From: CAYQDR01 sp964416315 | Lineage (GTDB): Bacteria; Methylomirabilota; Methylomirabilia; Rokubacteriales; DASRDR01 | DNA length: 23,632 nucleotides | Direction: 5' to 3' | Assembly (NCBI GenBank): GCA_964416315.1 | Contig: CAYQDR010000074.1 | Span: 1-23,632 of the forward strand | Shown: positions 21,837 to 23,632 of the stretch, one piece after another | Layout: every line of letters begins with the position of its first letter | Position numbering within the stretch: the stretch's first letter is position 1 | Program-made: the position numbers and the translations under genes | Notes under the pieces: generated by a model | The model's input: the letters and a program-made list of their open reading frames with translations, nothing else | What the model was told of the DNA's origin: nothing | The model's database searches: none

Positions 21837-22704
21837 GATCCGCGGTGAGGTCCGGTTCAAGGAGCCCTTGGCGTTCCACACGTCGCTCCGCATCGGGGGG
21901 CCCGCCGACATCTTCGTGCTCCCCCAGGACGTGGACGACGTCCGCAAGGCCATCGGCTATGCGGAGAAGGAGAAGCTCCCGGTCGTCGTGATCGGGGGCG
22001 GCAACAACGTCCTCGTCAAGGACAGGGGGCTCCGCGGGATCGTCATCAAGCTGGAGGGGTGCCTCGGCCGCATGGAGTTCCATGGCGAGGAGGTCACGGT
22101 CGGCGGCGGCGCCGGGCTGTCCACGATGATCCGGGAGGCGGCCGCGATCGGACTCGGCGGGGTCGAGTGCCTGGTCGGGATTCCCGCGACGATCGGCGGC
22201 GCGCTCGCGATGAACGCGGGGACGCACGACGGGGCGATCGGCGACTTCGTCTCGGCGGTCTACTTCCTCCACGCCGACGGCACCATCGGCGAGCTCAAGC
22301 CGACGGCGGGCGCGTTCGCGTATCGGACCTTCAACTTCCCGCCGGGGGCGATCCTCCTGGGCGCCCGGCTCACCCTCCACCGCAAGCCGCAGAAGGAGAT
22401 CTACGCGGAGATCAAGGCGCGGCTCAAGCAGAAGAAGGCGACCCAGCCGCTCGCGCTCGCCTCGGCCGGGTGCGTGTGGAAGAACCCGGACGCCGACTAC
22501 GCCGGCCGGCTTCTCGAGAAGGCGGGGCTCAAGGGCAAGCGCCTCGGCGGGGCGGAGATCTCCGCGAAGCACGCGAACTTCATCGTCAACCGCGGCGGCG
22601 CTACGGCCGCCGACGTCGTGGCCCTCATGGAGATGGCGCTCGAGCGCGTCCACAAGCAGGCCGGCGTCCGGCTGCAGCCCGAGATCAGGATCCTGGGCGA
22701 GTGA
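21826..22704 (+). CDS. murB: UDP-N-acetylenolpyruvoylglucosamine reductase MurB (type II)
   Basis: 292 residues. A flavoenzyme that reduces UDP-GlcNAc-enolpyruvate to UDP-MurNAc with NADPH. Visible: HTSLRIGGPADIFVLP, VIGGGNNVLVKDRGLRG (FAD binding), LVGIPATIGGALAMNAG, FAYRTFNFP, SAGCVWKNP, ISAKHANFIVNRGGATAADV and the end EIRILGE. It has the short type II layout. In the SAG(S/C)xxKNP motif the proton-donating position is Cys216 instead of the Ser of E. coli; a Cys here is, as I recall, found in other MurB proteins. AGAAGGAGAG lies 6-8 nt before ATG 21826, the best ribosome binding site of the cluster. The stop overlaps the ftsQ start (GTGA). Confidence 0.95.
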   Translation: MLGEIRGEVRFKEPLAFHTSLRIGGPADIFVLPQDVDDVRKAIGYAEKEKLPVVVIGGGNNVLVKDRGLRGIVIKLEGCLGRMEFHGEEVTVGGGAGLSTMIREAAAIGLGGVECLVGIPATIGGALAMNAGTHDGAIGDFVSAVYFLHADGTIGELKPTAGAFAYRTFNFPPGAILLGARLTLHRKPQKEIYAEIKARLKQKKATQPLALASAGCVWKNPDADYAGRLLEKAGLKGKRLGGAEISAKHANFIVNRGGATAADVVALMEMALERVHKQAGVRLQPEIRILGE

Positions 22705-23632
22705 CCCGGCGCGCGGCCCCGTCGACGCTCCTCACGCCCCGGGCGCGGCCCGGGCGCATGGCCGACTTCGCCTCGCGCGAGGGGCTCATCGCGCGGCAGC
22801 GCCGTCCGGCGCGGCGGCTCCGCCGCGTGCTCCGGACCCTGGGGCGCGCGGTGGGGACGGGGCTGGTCCTGGCGGCCCTCGGGGCGGGCGGGATCGCCGC
22901 CGTCCACTGGCTCCGGACCGCGCCGGCCCTCGCCGTCGCGCGCGTCGAGGTCGCGGGGCTCCACCGTCTCCCGGAGGCGACTGTGCTCGCGGCGGCGGGG
23001 ATCGCGCGCGGCGTGAACCTCTTCGCGGTGGACCCCGAGGTCGTCGAGGACCGGGTCGGGGCGCTGCCCGGCGTCCGCAGCGCGCGGGTCGTCCGCCACC
23101 TGCCGGACCGCGTCGTCCTCCTCGTCGAGGAGCGCGAGCCCTACGCCCTCGTCAACGCGAGCGGCGCGGGCGGCCTCGTCTGGATCGACGCGGACGGCCG
23201 CCTGGTCGCCCCCGAGCGGCGCCCCGGCCCGCCGCCGCTGCCGATCCTGAGCGGTGTCGAGCCGGTGGCCGCCGCCGCGGACCATCCTCTGGCCGACCGC
23301 CTGCACGCGGGCCTCGCGCTCCTCCGGGCGCTCCAGCGGACGGGCGGACGGATCGCCGGGCGGATCTCCGAGATCGACCTCGAGCCCGCGGACGGGCCCG
23401 TCCTGTACACGGTGGACGGCGTGGAGGTCCGGGTCGGGCACGAGGGCTGGGACGCGCGCCTGGCCCGGCTCGACGGGGTCCTCGGGGAGCTCGACGAGCG
23501 GGGGGAGCGCGTGGAGTCGATCGACCTCCGGTTCCGGGATCTGGTGGTCCTGCGGCCGCGGACCGTGACCCCGCTTCCTAAGGGCCCGTGCAACAATGAA
23601 ATTGCCAAAACAAGAGGCTCGTTCAGCCAACC
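22701..23632 (+). CDS. ftsQ: Cell division protein FtsQ (3' end cut by window)
   Basis: At least 310 codons, open to the last base. FtsQ is a bitopic membrane protein that scaffolds FtsL/FtsB and recruits the septal synthases. After a basic cytoplasmic tail comes one membrane helix (VGTGLVLAALGAGGIAAVHW), then the POTRA domain: VARVEVAGLHRLPEATVLAA, GVNLFAVDPEVV, LPGVRSARVVRHLPDRVVLL and EEREPYALV, followed by WIDADGRLVAP. The beta domain ends SIDLRFRDLVVLRP, the usual end of FtsQ. GTG 22701 overlaps the murB stop; ATG 22758 is an alternative that shortens the cytoplasmic tail by 19 residues. The final ~50 bases are AT-richer than the rest and may not belong to the gene. Confidence 0.9.
   Translation, partial: MTRRAAPSTLLTPRARPGRMADFASREGLIARQRRPARRLRRVLRTLGRAVGTGLVLAALGAGGIAAVHWLRTAPALAVARVEVAGLHRLPEATVLAAAGIARGVNLFAVDPEVVEDRVGALPGVRSARVVRHLPDRVVLLVEEREPYALVNASGAGGLVWIDADGRLVAPERRPGPPPLPILSGVEPVAAAADHPLADRLHAGLALLRALQRTGGRIAGRISEIDLEPADGPVLYTVDGVEVRVGHEGWDARLARLDGVLGELDERGERVESIDLRFRDLVVLRPRTVTPLPKGPCNNEIAKTRGSFSQ
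23583..23632. other. Compositional break at the window end
   Basis: From about 23583 the sequence turns AT-rich (for example AATGAAATTGCC and AAAACAAG) after more than 20 kb of GC-rich DNA, and the encoded residues (CNNEIAKTRGSFSQ) do not resemble an FtsQ tail. Likely a chimeric read or a mis-extended contig end. Confidence 0.5.

Overview
This window comes from a strongly GC-rich bacterium; third codon positions are almost always G or C in every gene. The cell-wall gene order, an FtsQ/FtsL-type divisome, a MurE with the DNPR signature of a meso-diaminopimelate-adding enzyme, and an exported (not lipid-anchored) substrate-binding protein fit a Gram-negative-type soil or subsurface lineage. The overall look (composition, dispersed GC-rich stem-loop repeats) reminds me of Candidatus Rokubacteria/Methylomirabilota, but that is an impression, not a proven placement. 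It is an assembled scaffold: exactly 100 Ns (20227-20326) mark a gap of unknown size.

Left part (1-9235), accessory or housekeeping genes. The 3' portion of a homodimeric pyruvate dehydrogenase E1 (aceE-like) is followed by a two-hairpin intergenic element. A promoter-led bactofilin gene comes next, then a stretch of duplicated GC-rich repeats and a small zinc-ribbon protein. Two minus-strand genes (an alkaline-phosphatase-superfamily phosphodiesterase and an unknown helical protein) converge on the zinc-ribbon gene across a strong bidirectional hairpin. Divergent from them runs a peptide-type ABC importer set: binding protein, hairpin, DppB-like and DppC-like permeases, with no ATPase genes here. 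A second copy of the two-hairpin element ends that operon. A small unknown helical protein follows.

Right part (9308-23632), the division and cell wall (dcw) cluster: promoter and MraZ operator, mraZ, rsmH, ftsL, ftsI, murE, murF, mraY, murD, ftsW, [repeat array and gap], murC, murB, ftsQ (cut by the window end). The genes are packed with overlaps of 1-11 bp or gaps of 1-16 bp, so they almost certainly form one operon that autoregulates through MraZ. Together they make UDP-MurNAc-pentapeptide (MurB, C, D, E, F), transfer it to the lipid carrier (MraY) and polymerise and cross-link it at the septum (FtsW, FtsI, with FtsL and FtsQ). The one break in this packing is the 497-bp ftsW-murC interval, exactly where murG is expected. 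It holds a tandem array of a 161-bp stem-loop-rich repeat and the assembly gap, and no murG is visible.

I found no convincing novel multi-gene system. The points most worth a second look are the missing murG with its repeat array, a dispersed repeat translated into the RsmH N-terminus, the MraZ box at the dcw promoter, the paired two-hairpin elements, and the bactofilin/zinc-ribbon pair.
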